Positions 1-10,429 of a stretch of 64,000 nucleotides of DNA are shown here, piece by piece. The stretch is from positions 119,688,462 to 119,752,461 of the forward strand of contig NC_035443.2 in the NCBI RefSeq assembly GCF_002127325.2, in the 5' to 3' direction. Every line of letters begins with the position of its first letter. Position 1 is the stretch's first letter. Position numbers and translations under genes: made by a program. Under the pieces are notes generated by a model. It searched no databases. It worked only from the letters and a program-made list of their open reading frames with translations, and was not told where the DNA came from. This stretch comes from Helianthus annuus (Eukaryota > Streptophyta > Magnoliopsida > Asterales > Asteraceae).

Positions 1-240
1 TATAATACGTGCGTATAGGAAACGTATATCTGAGGTGTACGTAGCGTATGAGTGCGTATAATACTTGCGCGTACGATACGTATACTTCATGTTTACGGAT
101 CGGGTACGAGATGTATAACACGTGAGTACACGAAACCTATACTTGATGTGTTCAGAGCGTATATGAGATGTACAATACGTTCGTATACAAGAACAGTAGT
201 CGTATAATACGTTAACGCTAATCGTATAGTGATTGCTAAG
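1..240. repeat. CGTATA-rich degenerate repeat tract
   Basis: The tract is a run of imperfect copies of CGTATA, TACGTATA and GTATAATACGT, spaced every 10 to 50 bases. It has no open frame. It directly precedes the Athila-like ORF1 relic and resembles the TATACGG-rich tract downstream of it, so both may be non-coding parts of one old element. Confidence 0.5.
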
Positions 241-266
241 TTGTAATTGTTATTTTTACAGACGAT

Positions 267-1600
267 ATGGCTGAGTCATCAGCAGCTGCTGCGGCCCTTA
301 GAGGTCGAGGTCAGGGTCGGGGACGTGGACGTGGAAGTGGACGCGGACGTGGACATGGACAGGAGGAGGAGGTTGTGCCCGATTTTACTGAGACGGGGCA
401 GTTTATTTGCGTAATCCCTCCGAGGTACGGTTGCCTATAGGGTTTTGGGCAGATTACGAGAGATGGAGCTGGATGCGCCTCGGACCATTGATATTCAGTT
501 TTTGACCGATATTAGATCGATCGGTCGGGTCCGAGAGTTCATGCCAGCTAACTCCGCGTGGGACCACTTATTTGATGTCGCAACAGAGCGGGCCCACACG
601 GAGATTACTTTAGAGTTTTTATGTACTTTTTCATTTATGGACACCCGGGGTGGGGGTTTACAACATTTTTTAATGACACCCGCCGTAGCTGTTACTCTTT
701 GCGGCAAGACTCAGAGGATGACACTGCATGAGTTCGCCATTGCCTTGAGTCTGTACTCACAGGAGTACTCAGTGTCCTAGGCATTTTTTGTTGTGGCCTT
801 GGTGGGGCACTATTGGGTCCGGGGAGTTCGCGACACCGAGTTCGCGATCCCCAAAGGCGGGGGCGAGTTGCCTTTACGACCCGTTACACCGATACCTACA
901 TCGGTGTATCGTCGTGAGGATCGCCGGTCATCATGATAGCAGGGAATGGGTCACCCAAAGTGACCTATTCTACTTGCACGACTTACTTACCGGCGGGGGG
1001 GGGGGGGCAACTTGGCGTACAAGTTGCCCGCATATTTCGCGGAGTACGCTTTTAAGCGTACCTCATCCCACATCAGCTGTGGGGGCTTCGTCACCCGTCT
1101 GGCGAAGCATTTCCCTCGCTTCTTCTCCCCGCAGGTGGCAAAGGATAAGACCCTAACACTCCAGCTTGACAGGGTTGGGAGTGGCACAGCCCAATCGATG
1201 GGTTTGGCTCACGAGGTCGAGGGACAGGGGTTGGTTTGGGCGTATGGTGTGGATGAGGGAGAGGGAGCCGAGGGAGAGGGAAGCGGGCGGGGGAGGCGAT
1301 GGAGAGGGAGGCGACAGAGAGGGAGTCGATCATACCATCGATCGATCACAGGTAGCTGCGGAGGATGTACAGGGGTAATCGCTCGTACGTTCGACGGAGC
1401 GTGAGACAGCGTGTAATGCCTCCACCGGGGTGGAGGAGAGACTCGTTCAGGTCGAGTCGAGACTCACTCAGGTCGAGTCGGATGTAGCTGCAGTCAGGGG
1501 GGATGTACAGTGGATGGTCGAGGCGATTGTGGCTATACATTCTGGCGCGCCCCTACCTCCACGAGCTGGCGCTGCACCACCACCACTACCACCGTCGTAG
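267..1600 (+). pseudogene. Decayed Athila-like (Ty3/gypsy) ORF1/gag-region protein
   Basis: An ATG at 267 opens a 57-codon frame with an Arg-Gly-rich stretch (RGRGRGSGRGRG) that stops at 440. Conserved sequence then continues in other frames. From 445 to 780 it shows PANSAWDHLF, EITLEFLCTF and MTLHEFAIALSLYSQE, which I associate with Athila-type ORF1 proteins. Around 940-980 comes REWVTQSDLFYLHDLL, and from 1012 AYKLPAYFAEYAF with GGFVTRLAKHF. The tail (about 1428-1600) reads VEERLVQVESRLTQVESD, a heptad-like stretch, followed by a Pro/Ala-rich end and TAG. At least three frameshifts or stops break it, so it is dead. No reverse transcriptase or integrase lies nearby, so only the ORF1 part survives here. 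The family assignment rests on recalled motifs. Confidence 0.6.
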
Positions 1601-1700
1601 CTGCTTATTGTATTATTATTATTTTTTTTTTGTTATTTTACGTTTGAAACATTGTAAAAATTTATCTTTTTGTTTGTTTTAGATGTAAAACATTGTAAAT

Positions 1701-1953
1701 ATTAATCTTATGTTTAGATGTTAAGTTGTTTTTTTATTAATAATTGTTGTCGTAGTTTATCATAATTATATCACATATTTATCGTTTTACAAAGTGGAAA
1801 CTTAAACATTATAAATACGTTTAACCACATTAATCTTATGTTTAGATGTTAAGTTGTTTGTTTAATAATTGTTATCGTAGTTTATCATAATCATATCACA
1901 TATTTATCGTTTTACAAAGTGGAAACTTATTAAACATTATAAATACGTTTAAC
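1701..1953. repeat. 128-bp tandem duplication
   Basis: Two head-to-tail copies start at 1701 and 1829 with ATTAATCTTATG and run through TCGTAGTTTATCATAAT, TTTATCGTTTTACAAAG and AAATACGTTTAAC. Small indels separate them. It lies in AT-rich, gene-free sequence just after the ORF1 relic. Confidence 0.85.
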
Positions 1954-2039
1954 TACAAACTCGTAGCATAATCCGATATATACAACACTATTTAAAAATT
2001 TACTAAACTTATTAAACAGTTTCCCGATTGCACCAAAAA

Positions 2040-2300
2040 ATTAACTTTTCTATACGGGCTATACGGGTCGTATAACATTATACGGGCCGTATGCAGATTT
2101 CAAAACTAAAAACCCTTATCAAACCTGTGAAACAAAATTATGCAGGCCGTATAAAGTTATATTGCTCGTATATATCTGTATACGGCCCATATATAACTAT
2201 ACGTCCCGTATACATATAAAAACAAAAAAACATTCCACCACATTAAATTCTGTGCATAAACAGTCTATACGCCCCGCATAAGGCTATACGGCCCATATAC
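2040..2300. repeat. Cluster of TATACGG / CCGTATA palindromic motifs
   Basis: About ten copies of TATACGGG, GGCCGTATA, TATACGGCCCATA and related words occur in both orientations within 260 bases, with self-complementary forms such as TATACGGGCCGTAT. No coding capacity is visible. It may be LTR or 3' non-coding sequence of the Athila-like element. Confidence 0.5.
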
Positions 2301-3110
2301 TAATAGGGATGTGAAAGTAAGATTATAGGGGTGTGTAAATAGAAGACCCTAAAATTAAAAATGACTTAGGAGTGGAAGTGAAAAGTGAAACCACATGAAA
2401 GAAAGCGAAAACAAGAAGGGAATCAAATGTGACATTGAGTTGACGGCTTGAAAAGTAAATCCACACATGATAGTATTAGGGTGAGGGGGTGCATGCCTAA
2501 TTCCTTTAGACAAAATTTCCTCCCACCCAATTGAATTGTATCATGTAATTTTTCTATAAATTTATCTATTATCCAAAAAACAGAAGGGGTGCATGTCTGT
2601 TTGAGATTAGGCAAACTAATTTAAAAAAAAAAAAAAACATGTGATAGGTTGACCTAAGTATGGGACCCACCGAATTCTTTCCCTCTCTCTTCTTTCCCCA
2701 TAGGCAACTTGTCGCCGAATTCTTTCCCTCTCTCTTCTTGCCTTTAACCTTCACTCCCTTGTTGACGGTGTTGCCTATAGGCAAACACTTTGCCGATTAC
2801 CCTTCCTGCGACCACCCCGTTGGCCCTTATAGGCATGTGTATACTTTATAAAATGAAGGGTTGAATCGAATAACAGAGCATTGAAAGTTAAAGTTTAGCA
2901 CAAACGCAACATGTATGTATAGTACTAAAATTTATTTAAACATTTAAACGTGTTAAAAGTTTTATCATAAAATAAAGAAATTGCTTACATGACATGTGAC
3001 TCTAAATAAAAAAAAAAAGCAAATATTCTAATATTCAATATTCACAAAACCAAAGAACGGCAATAATGTTTGCCTTCAATTGGGCTAAATGGGTGGCAGG
3101 GGAAATAGTG
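2301..3110. other. Gene-free AT-rich interval with a short pyrimidine repeat
   Basis: No credible gene. The only structure is a 25-bp direct repeat (CCGAATTCTTTCCCTCTCTC plus CTTCTT) at 2670 and 2715. Open frames here are low-complexity shadows. Confidence 0.5.
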
Positions 3111-3953
3111 TCAGGCAGCTGCCTGGCACTCCCCTATTGACCTAACAAATTTACGATTTTATCCCTTTTTAAATTTATAATTTTGCCATCAGTTCAAAAT
3201 TATGTTTTTGTCCCACTTAAAAATAAATTTACTCTTTTACTCCCAACTAAAACTTTCAATTTTGCCCCTGGTTAAAAATTACAACTTTGCCCCGTTTCAA
3301 TTTACAGTTTTGCCATTAGTTTTTTTTTCCCGTATAATTACGATTTTGTCATCCGTTCAAAGTTATGTTTTTACCCCCACTTAAAAATAAATTAACGCTT
3401 TTGCTCCCAGCTAAAAATCCAATTTTGCCCTCAGTTCAAAACTACGATTTTGCCCCGTATAAATTTATAGTTTTGCCTTTAGTTTTTTTTTTCTTACAGC
3501 CAAGTTACGATTTTGCCTCAACTTATATTTACATTTTCTCCATCATTTTTGTTTGTTTTCCTGATGAAACTACAATTTTGCCCCCAATGTAAAATTACAG
3601 TCATGCCGGCAGATTCCTGGCACTCCCCCATTGGTCCATTTAATTTATGATTTTATTCCGGAATTAAAATTATGATTTCGCCCTCAGTTAAAAATTATGT
3701 TTACCCAATCGTTTTAGTTTTTTTAGCAAAAGTAGAAAACATTTTTTTTTAATTGGTTGACTCGATTTAATTTTTTTTCCGTGTCAAGGAGCCGCCTAAC
3801 ACTCGGTCATTAGTCCTGAAAAATTACAGTTTTGCCCTGATCCGAAAAATATCGTTTTATTTTTTATTTCCTACCAAAATTATAGTAGTGTTTTTTTTTA
3901 TTAATTGATAATTATTCGGCTATCGCCCCGCAACGCGGGCGGGCATCAACTAG
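3111..3953 (+). mobile_element. Non-autonomous Helitron, 3' end at CTAG
   Basis: The right end has the Helitron signature: a GC hairpin (stem CCCGC, loop AAC, stem GCGGG, 3927-3939), then a short spacer and CTAG at 3950-3953 followed by T. The proposed left end TC at 3111 starts TCAGGCAGCTGCCTGGCACT. That GCCTGGCACT sequence recurs inside at about 3610 and, degraded, at 3790. The body is a minisatellite-like series of ACGATTTTGCCC-type units about 30 bases apart, so it codes for nothing. The 3' end is well supported; the 5' end is a guess. Confidence 0.62.
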
Positions 3954-4087
3954 TTTAGTACACATTGTAATTGTGTGTGTCAAGGTTTATGAAATGTAAA
4001 AAAAAAAATAGAAAAACTAAATTATTATTGTAATAATAACAATCATGCTGATTTTTTTAACCCTCAAAACAAACAATAAATAAAAAA

Positions 4088-5349
4088 GAGTGAATTTCAA
4101 GGATTATTTTTTATCTTTATATCCATTTTCAATCGTTGTCTTTTATGTTCAAAATTGATAATTTTGTACTTTATGTTTTCAAATCATACATGTTTTGTCC
4201 TTTAGGCCTAACACAGTTAGTTTTTTCAGTTAAATTTGGTCATGTGCTTTGCACATAAGGGCATTTTTGTTAATTCATATTCGCAAGGACTAATTGTGTA
4301 GATAATATAGTCCATCAATTTAAACTTTTGCATTCTTTAACTCTAAACTATATATTGTTTATTACTAAATTGTAAAACATTTTTATAAGAAGTCAAATCC
4401 ACAAATCTAAATCAAAACAAAATATGAAAGATAAAAAACAAGAATTAAAAGTGGCTCAGATCTGTTACTAATGAGAACAAAGGAGAACAAATCGCCATGG
4501 CTGCAAACATCACGGCTGCTTGAATAGTAGAAGCCTCCGGAAGTTACCTCGCCAAAATACGGTCTTGTTCAAGCTTTGTTCGATCCACTCAGACAACAAG
4601 AATTTCATCATCGTCTCTAAGCATTGCTGTTTTTTCTTCATAATTATGATTTTGGCTTCTGGGTACGAGTTGCTACCGCTAGCACGACCAGAGAAAGAAA
4701 AAGAAAGAGCAAATGTTGTTCAGTCTGCATGTTCATGTTCCTACCCAGAAAGGGGTGTTAAATTTTGGGGGAAATCGAAGATCATTGACTGCTGAGGAGG
4801 GCAACCCCCCATAAAAAACCATTCCCTTTGCTGCCTCGCTTCTCTGTTGTCTGAGTTTTCGGTTCCCCCAAAACATGATTTGTGAATTGGAGCTTTGGTT
4901 TTATTGTAAATAAGTCACTTGTGATTTTTAATCAAAGTTTCAATACAAACACGAGGCTCAGATATGTAGCAATGGAACTTGTTTTTGCCCAATCCACCAT
5001 GGCTGCAATTGTAGTTGCAAACTCCAAAGAGAATCTCCAAACATAACAATTGCCAGCTGGATTGCCCAGCCAAGATACAGATCGGTTCCACAAACTCCTA
5101 TTTTGCTCAACCTACATTTATCATCATTGCCTCGGTACTTGCAAACAATTAGCACCACCACCCACCGCAGCACTCCAACCACCACCCTGTCGATGGTGGT
5201 GAGACGACAATTGGGGGTTTTCAGGCCAAATCATCACAGCGGCGAGAGAGGGAGAAGTGGTTGAGAGTGTTGGAGGGTGGTGGACGGAGGTGGTTGTTGG
5301 TGGTGGCTGTGAGAGGTAGAGAGAGCTAGAGCGAGAGGGGGTGTTTCTT

Positions 5350-5387
<38 letters not shown>

Positions 5388-5610
5388 TATTATATTATTT
5401 TTAAAGTTGTTTTAATTATTAACTTATTTTTAAAGTAATTGTTAAAAATATCAAATTGCCCTTGAGTGATCAGATTTAACTAAAAAAATTAACTGGGTTA
5501 GGCCTAAAGGACAAAACCTGTATGATTTGAAAACATAAAGTACAAAACTCATCAATTTTAAGCATAAAGGACAGCGCCTAAAATGGTTATAAAGATAAAA
5601 AAAATCACTC
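4088..5610. mobile_element. Mutator-like element with long TIRs and 9-bp TSD
   Basis: Left arm 4088-4265 and right arm 5451-5610 are inverted repeats of about 160-175 bp sharing TTTTGTACTTTATGTTTTCA and TTTGTCCTTTAGGCCTAAC. The termini read GAGTGA on both ends. The same 9-mer AATAAAAAA flanks both ends (4079-4087 and 5611-5619), the size Mutator superfamily elements duplicate. The 1.2-kb interior has no transposase. It contains GC-richer sequence with an ATG near 4497 and an AT/AC microsatellite near 5350, which could be captured host DNA but which I cannot assign. Confidence 0.8.
5350..5388. repeat. (TA)n(CA)n microsatellite
   Basis: A run of about twelve TA units passes into about six AC units. 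It lies inside the Mutator-like element next to its right inverted repeat. Confidence 0.9.
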
Positions 5611-5950
5611 AATAAAAAATGTAATATATTGCTTTCAATAATAATCATGCTAGTTTTACTATTTTTGAATTTAGCCAAATACAAAACAAAACAAAAAAAA
5701 ACAAAACAAAAAAGACAGTTTTCATTTATTTAAATCACACGAAATATAAATTAGTAAAGCTTACGTGTTTAGTATTACACTCAAAAGCAAAAAATAAATA
5801 AAAAATGTAATATATAGCTTTCAATAATAATCATGCTAGCTTTACTATTTTTTTAATTTAATCAAGAACAAAACAAAAATAATAAAAAAAGACAGTTTTC
5901 ATTTGTTTAAATCACACGGAATAGAAATTAGTAAAGCTTACGTATTATTA
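5611..5950. repeat. 186-bp tandem duplication
   Basis: Copies start at 5611 and 5797 with AATAAAAAATGTAATATAT and share TTTCAATAATAATCATGCTA, GACAGTTTTCATTTGTTTAA and AGTAAAGCTTACGT. The duplicated unit begins with exactly the 9-mer that forms the right target duplication of the neighbouring Mutator-like element. Confidence 0.88.
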
Positions 5951-6270
5951 TTCTTAGAAAAAATTTTCTATACTAATGGAGGGACACTTGTCATTATTCT
6001 AGACCATCCTTAATTGTAGATAATTATTATTTAAATTAAATTATTAAATATTAATTACATTAATATAAATCTTATCAACTTTAAATTATTGATATAAACT
6101 TAATATTTAATAAATAAAAACTAAACAAAGGATATAATTTAATCAGACAAAAACATAATATAAGTAAACGAAAGTTTGAAGATATAAGTTATATTAAATT
6201 AAATTTATCATATTGTTCTAAACATTAAACCCATAGTATGTTAGTTTTAGACTATATTAATTTTAGATTA

Positions 6271-6567
6271 TACGGAGTGGAAGGGTATGAAGAGGGGTAA
6301 TAAATGTCATGTGGCTGCCACATAGTAAGGGAGCGTGGTAAAAAACACAGGATGATGTTGGCATGAAAGTGACGTTTTTATTTTAAAACAAAAACATCAA
6401 TTAATTAAAACTAACTCAAACAACACTCACCAATCAAAATCCGCCACCTCACACTGCACAATCCCTCCACCCCGGTGAAAATCTTCTGCCCCCTTCCCCT
6501 CGCCGCTCCTTACGCCACCCACGGGCCGGTTTGCTTGGCGTGGTGAGGCTTCCACGCCTACTCCGTA
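6271..6567. mobile_element. Possible small MITE nested in the Helitron
   Basis: The ends are inverted copies of TACGGAGT (6271-6278 and 6560-6567), with further weaker complementarity inside. Flanking triplets TTA and TGA match at two of three bases. The inner right half is GC-rich. This is weak evidence and could be coincidence. Confidence 0.3.
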
Positions 6568-6601
6568 TGATCTTACAAGCTCAAGTATGGTTAATTTAAG
6601 A

Positions 6602-6909
6602 ATCCTAAGTTTATACAAATAATTATAGTATAACAAAAATAAGGCAAATGTTATCATACAAAGTATCCTAAAAATGAGAAGGGAACAAAGACACAATGAA
6701 TCACAAAATATAACACAATGTCGAGGTAAAAAGATACAATAAGTTGTAAAAAAGACACATCCTAAGTTTATACAAATAATTATAGTATAACAAAAATAAG
6801 GCTAATGTTATCATATAAAGTATCCTAAAAATGAGAAGGGAACAAATACACAATGAATCACAAAATATAAGTCGAGGTAAAAAGATACAATAAGTTGTAA
6901 AAAAGACAC
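6602..6909. repeat. 157-bp tandem duplication
   Basis: Two near-identical copies start at 6602 and 6759 with ATCCTAAGTTTATACAAAT and run to AAGTTGTAAAAAAGACACA. A handful of substitutions and one 6-base deletion separate them. The minus-strand open frames here are shadows of the repeat. Confidence 0.9.
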
Positions 6910-7420
6910 AATGATATAAATATAGAAAACACACCATGTTAAATAAAAAGACACGTAGATCTAAACAAAAATTCTAATATCTACAAGTTAAAAAACCAAA
7001 AAGCGAAAATTCGCAATCTCATATCGTAGAATTACGGTTCCAATGTCGCTCGAATGAGGTCAGTCGGAGTCCGTTTGATACTCTTCCCACGACTTCTTAT
7101 TTTTAGGAGACTGTGTATTTGATTCTAACCCAACAAAATAAATTTTTACTAATATAAACTTTATTTTGTTTTATTAATATAAACTTTATTTTGAAAAGTA
7201 TATTAGTTTTAAAGTTTTTTTAACGTTAATTAATATTTTTTCACTTAATAGTGGATAAACATACATATTATTTATTGTTAATATTATTATTGTTAACTAT
7301 GAGAAATTATATTAAACAACTTATTAATCAAACCAAAAATTTAAAATAATATTAACCTAATTTAAAAAATAAAAAAAATCCATTTTGATTTAGAAAGATT
7401 TTTTTTTAAGAATAGATAAA

Positions 7421-7798
7421 CCCGTATAATACACATGGTTTTAAAGATATAACACTTTTTTATTATTTACTATATAAAATTAGATTTATTCAACCCATAC
7501 AATACACAGAGTTTTTTTAAAATATAACTTTTTTATTATTCAGTAGATAAAATTACATTTCTTCCATCCGTGAATACACAGGGTTTTTTTTTTAAATATA
7601 ACTTTTTTATTGTTTGGTATACAAAATTACATTTATTCAAACCGCACAATAAACGAGGTTCTTAAAGATATAACTTTTTTATTATTTAATATACAAAATT
7701 ATATTTACTTAACACATGTAATATATGAGGTTTTTAAAAGTATATTGTTTTTTATTTAGTATATAAAATTATATTTATTCAACCCGTGTAATACACGG
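7421..7798 (+). repeat. Six-unit, ~72-bp array of Helitron terminal hairpins
   Basis: Units start at 7421, 7494, about 7564, 7641, 7713 and 7783. Each begins with a variant of CCCGTGTAATACACGG and continues with ATATAACTTTTTTATTATTT and AAAATTATATTTATTCAA. Only the last copy keeps a good hairpin and is followed by CTAGT. The array therefore repeats the 3' terminus of the Helitron. Confidence 0.85.
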
Positions 7799-7812
7799 AG
7801 TTCTTAACCTAG

Positions 7813-9149
7813 TAATATAATATGTTATACAAACAATTACGTGTCAAATTTAATGCGTAGATTGTCTTCATATTATTTTTTTGTTTAATGCGTAGATTGT
7901 CTTCATATTATTTTTTTTTTCATATTTGAATTGATTGATCTATATATTAATAAACGATATTTAAATTATTACTTTAAAAACATTAACGAAAAGATCAAGA
8001 ATCGGTTTGCAGGGATTTGAAGACGGAAGGAAATGGTTGGATGTCGATGAACCCATGTTGTAGGGATGAACTCTACTTCTTCATCATTCAAATTGACCTA
8101 ATACTATAAATAAATAATATTGGAATTGAATTCAAATAAGTTTTCAGAATTCTGAAAACCGATTTTATAAATAAAATCAGTTGGAGGGAATTAAGATGCA
8201 ATTGAGCAATAAACCTGGGATTTGTAATTAATCTGTTTATATATGTTCATTACGAGTTAGCGCTGACCCGCGCGTTGCTGCGGAATATTAATTATAATTT
8301 CTCATTTGCGAAACCTGAACCAACTTAAAAGATTGTTCATTCAAATACTCAATTCAATTTACGCAACTTAGGCACACTCCAAATTAACCAACACTATTTT
8401 GACTTAATATTTTGACGTAAAGATAGACGCGAGTTTGTACGCATGTGACACTTAATTATACATTAGCTATTGTGACCACTTAAGTATCATCATACATAAA
8501 GTTAATCAAATTAGATACTACGAAGCAATAATGGTGCATTATTGATGAAAGAATGTAATTCATAGCTTATTAAAAATGGTTATTAATAGTGTAGGTTTGT
8601 GAGCTTACGCCCTTTTAGTATGGTGTTGGCAATGGCCAAGAATCCTGATCCTTTTGCTTATTTTTTTGCCACTATTTCATATGTGTTTGAAGAATAATGA
8701 AAAAGAAAAAACAGAATTCCTACAAAACTTTAAAATAATTTAACAACAATTGGCAAGGATAATGTAAACAATAAAATGAATACTTAGAAGTTGCTAAATT
8801 ATTAAAAAGTTTATTTTAAAGCAAAGCTACAAAATTGCAATAAAATGTATACCAGGTGTTAACCTTTCATCACTTATGTTATCCTAACAATATTTCTTCA
8901 TATAAGCTCATGAATTCCGCACTTAGTTACCATTTTGTAAATCCAGAAAGAAACTCACATTCACATATTGATATTGATAATTTAATACTCAAATAAGATG
9001 TTGTAGTTGTGGCAGTGCGATTGAAATATAAATAAATAAAATAAAACCGATATGTACGATTTAATTATGTGTTCATAACTTTTTTACTTTATTTTAATGG
9101 CCAACAAAAATTTTGTTCATAAAAAAAGTGAAGGATTAACGTGAATACA
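7813..9149. other. Gene-free AT-rich interval
   Basis: No gene is recognisable. At about 8240-8286 there is a GC-rich stem (CCGCAGCAACGCGCGG on the minus strand) followed by CTAA, which looks like an old Helitron terminus lacking the usual T after it. A 30-base direct repeat of GCGTAGATTGTCTTCATATT lies near 7860-7915. Confidence 0.4.
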
Positions 9150-9900
9150 ACTAAGTTACCTTACACCCCCATACATAATAGATTAAAACTACACTAATTT
9201 TCCCAAGTAAGACTCGAAACTTTAGAACTACTTTTGCACCAAAAGAAACTAAGTAACTTCATCTCCTCCTTTATGCTCGAAGGTTCACTTGCATTCAATT
9301 AAAAACCATGTTGTTCCGACTATGCCATTTGCACCGAACTGTTGTCTGTACAGCCATATACAGAATAGCCTTCCATCTCTTTGACCCCCTAAAATGCTTA
9401 TGCATATTGATTAAATCTTGTACCCCAAAGACATAGAACCGCTGTAAGATCCGAGTTCCCTTGCGCCATATTGCAGGAGATGAATAAGTGTTCAGCGGTC
9501 TCATCTATATCTCCACAAAACTTGCATATGATGGAATCAAGGTGCACATTTCTTTTGGCCAAATTTACCAAAGTGGGAAGGTGGTCAAGAAAAAGTCTCC
9601 AAAAAAAATTTTACCTTCAGAGGCGAACATTTATTCCACTCGAACCCGGCCCCGAGATCTTGAAAGGTTGCACTTTGAATCATGCTTCGAAGGCTATGCA
9701 CTGTATAACACCCTTGAGAATCCGCATGCCATGACCACTTGTCACCTTCCGAACCCGATGCAAACGCACTCAGATTATCAGACAACCCCAGAGTTCCTAC
9801 ACTTCGATCCCAGATGTCGGTTCCCTAGCCCTAAAAAAATTCAGCATACTCACCCCAGACAGCCCCTGAGTTCCTACATCTCTTATCCACCGTCACCCAT
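9150..9900 (-). pseudogene. LINE (L1-type) reverse transcriptase C-terminal fragment
   Basis: Minus-strand frames encode the C-terminal part of a plant LINE polyprotein. From right to left the order is DKWSWHADSQGCYTVHSLRS, then NKCSPLKVKFF, LPTLVNLAKRNVHLDS and the zinc-binding pattern C-x2-C...H-x4-C in CKFCGDIDETAEHLFISC. A tail with LLSFFWCKSSSK and SLTWEN follows. This is the domain usually called zf-RVT, found after the reverse transcriptase domain. Several frame changes and stops show it is dead, and the reverse transcriptase core is missing. A related fragment lies on the plus strand near 24.3-25.2 kb. Confidence 0.8.
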
Positions 9901-10186
9901 GTGTTCATAACTGAAATGAATCAATGTGATAAAACCAATTCACACCTTTCTTGAATAAATTGAATGGATGCATATTTTACGAACCAACACACTTTTGAGA
10001 AAACGAAAAGCAAGGAAAACATAACTGATTCATGATAGCACAAATTCAATCTAATTGCAATAGGCATACTTTTTTTTCACAGAAAACACCAGAAATATAC
10101 AATTTGCAAAGGGTCATTGATACACTCAAAAGTTCTAATTCTTTGGAGTAAAGCAGTATAAAACAAAAACGAATTATTAATCTTCT

Positions 10187-10414
10187 TGTTATGAATGAGT
10201 CATTTATATGGTGACTCTCCACATACATAACTCATGTCTCTTTATTTTCTTTGTATTAATGTATATGCCTAAATATATAGAGGCATTTGTATATGGTGAA
10301 GATTGATTAATGAATAAGAATTTTCCATGTTCTATTCTCTACATGATTTTATAGTTTTGTTCTCATGTTTATATAATTATATATTAGTAGCTAATAGACC
10401 ATTGTTTTACAACA
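10187..10414 (+). repeat. 5' LTR of element A
   Basis: 228 bp, TG...CA, preceded by target duplication CTTCT. It matches the 3' LTR except at two positions (GAATTTTCC vs GAATTCTCC; AGTTTTGTT vs AGTTTTCTT). Confidence 0.95.
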
Positions 10415-10428
10415 CGTTATCAGCACGA
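10415..10428 (+). promoter_or_regulatory. Candidate primer binding site of element A
   Basis: Directly after the LTR comes CGTTATCAGCACGA. It does not match the initiator-tRNA site TGGTATCAGAGC well (shared core ATCAG), so the primer tRNA is uncertain. Its position is the main support. Confidence 0.4.
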
Positions 10429-10429
10429 T

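Larger units (their letters stand above)
5967..7812 (+). mobile_element. Non-autonomous Helitron with hairpin array at its 3' end
   Basis: The right end has hairpin CCGTGT-AAT-ACACGG, then AGTTCTTAAC and CTAG (7809-7812) followed by T, a common plant Helitron terminus. The left end TCTATACTAATGG at 5967 matches the usual plant Helitron start, though the base before it is T rather than the expected A. The interior is non-coding and contains a 157-bp tandem duplication, a possible small MITE and six repeated hairpin units. No Rep/helicase is present. Confidence 0.65.

Noticed and set aside
3202..3592. Two small plus-strand frames
   Set aside because: Translations of the ACGATTTTGCCC minisatellite in a Helitron.
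4520..5185. Frames inside the Mutator-like element as a captured gene
   Set aside because: No recognisable domain; capture of host DNA is possible but cannot be shown from the sequence alone.
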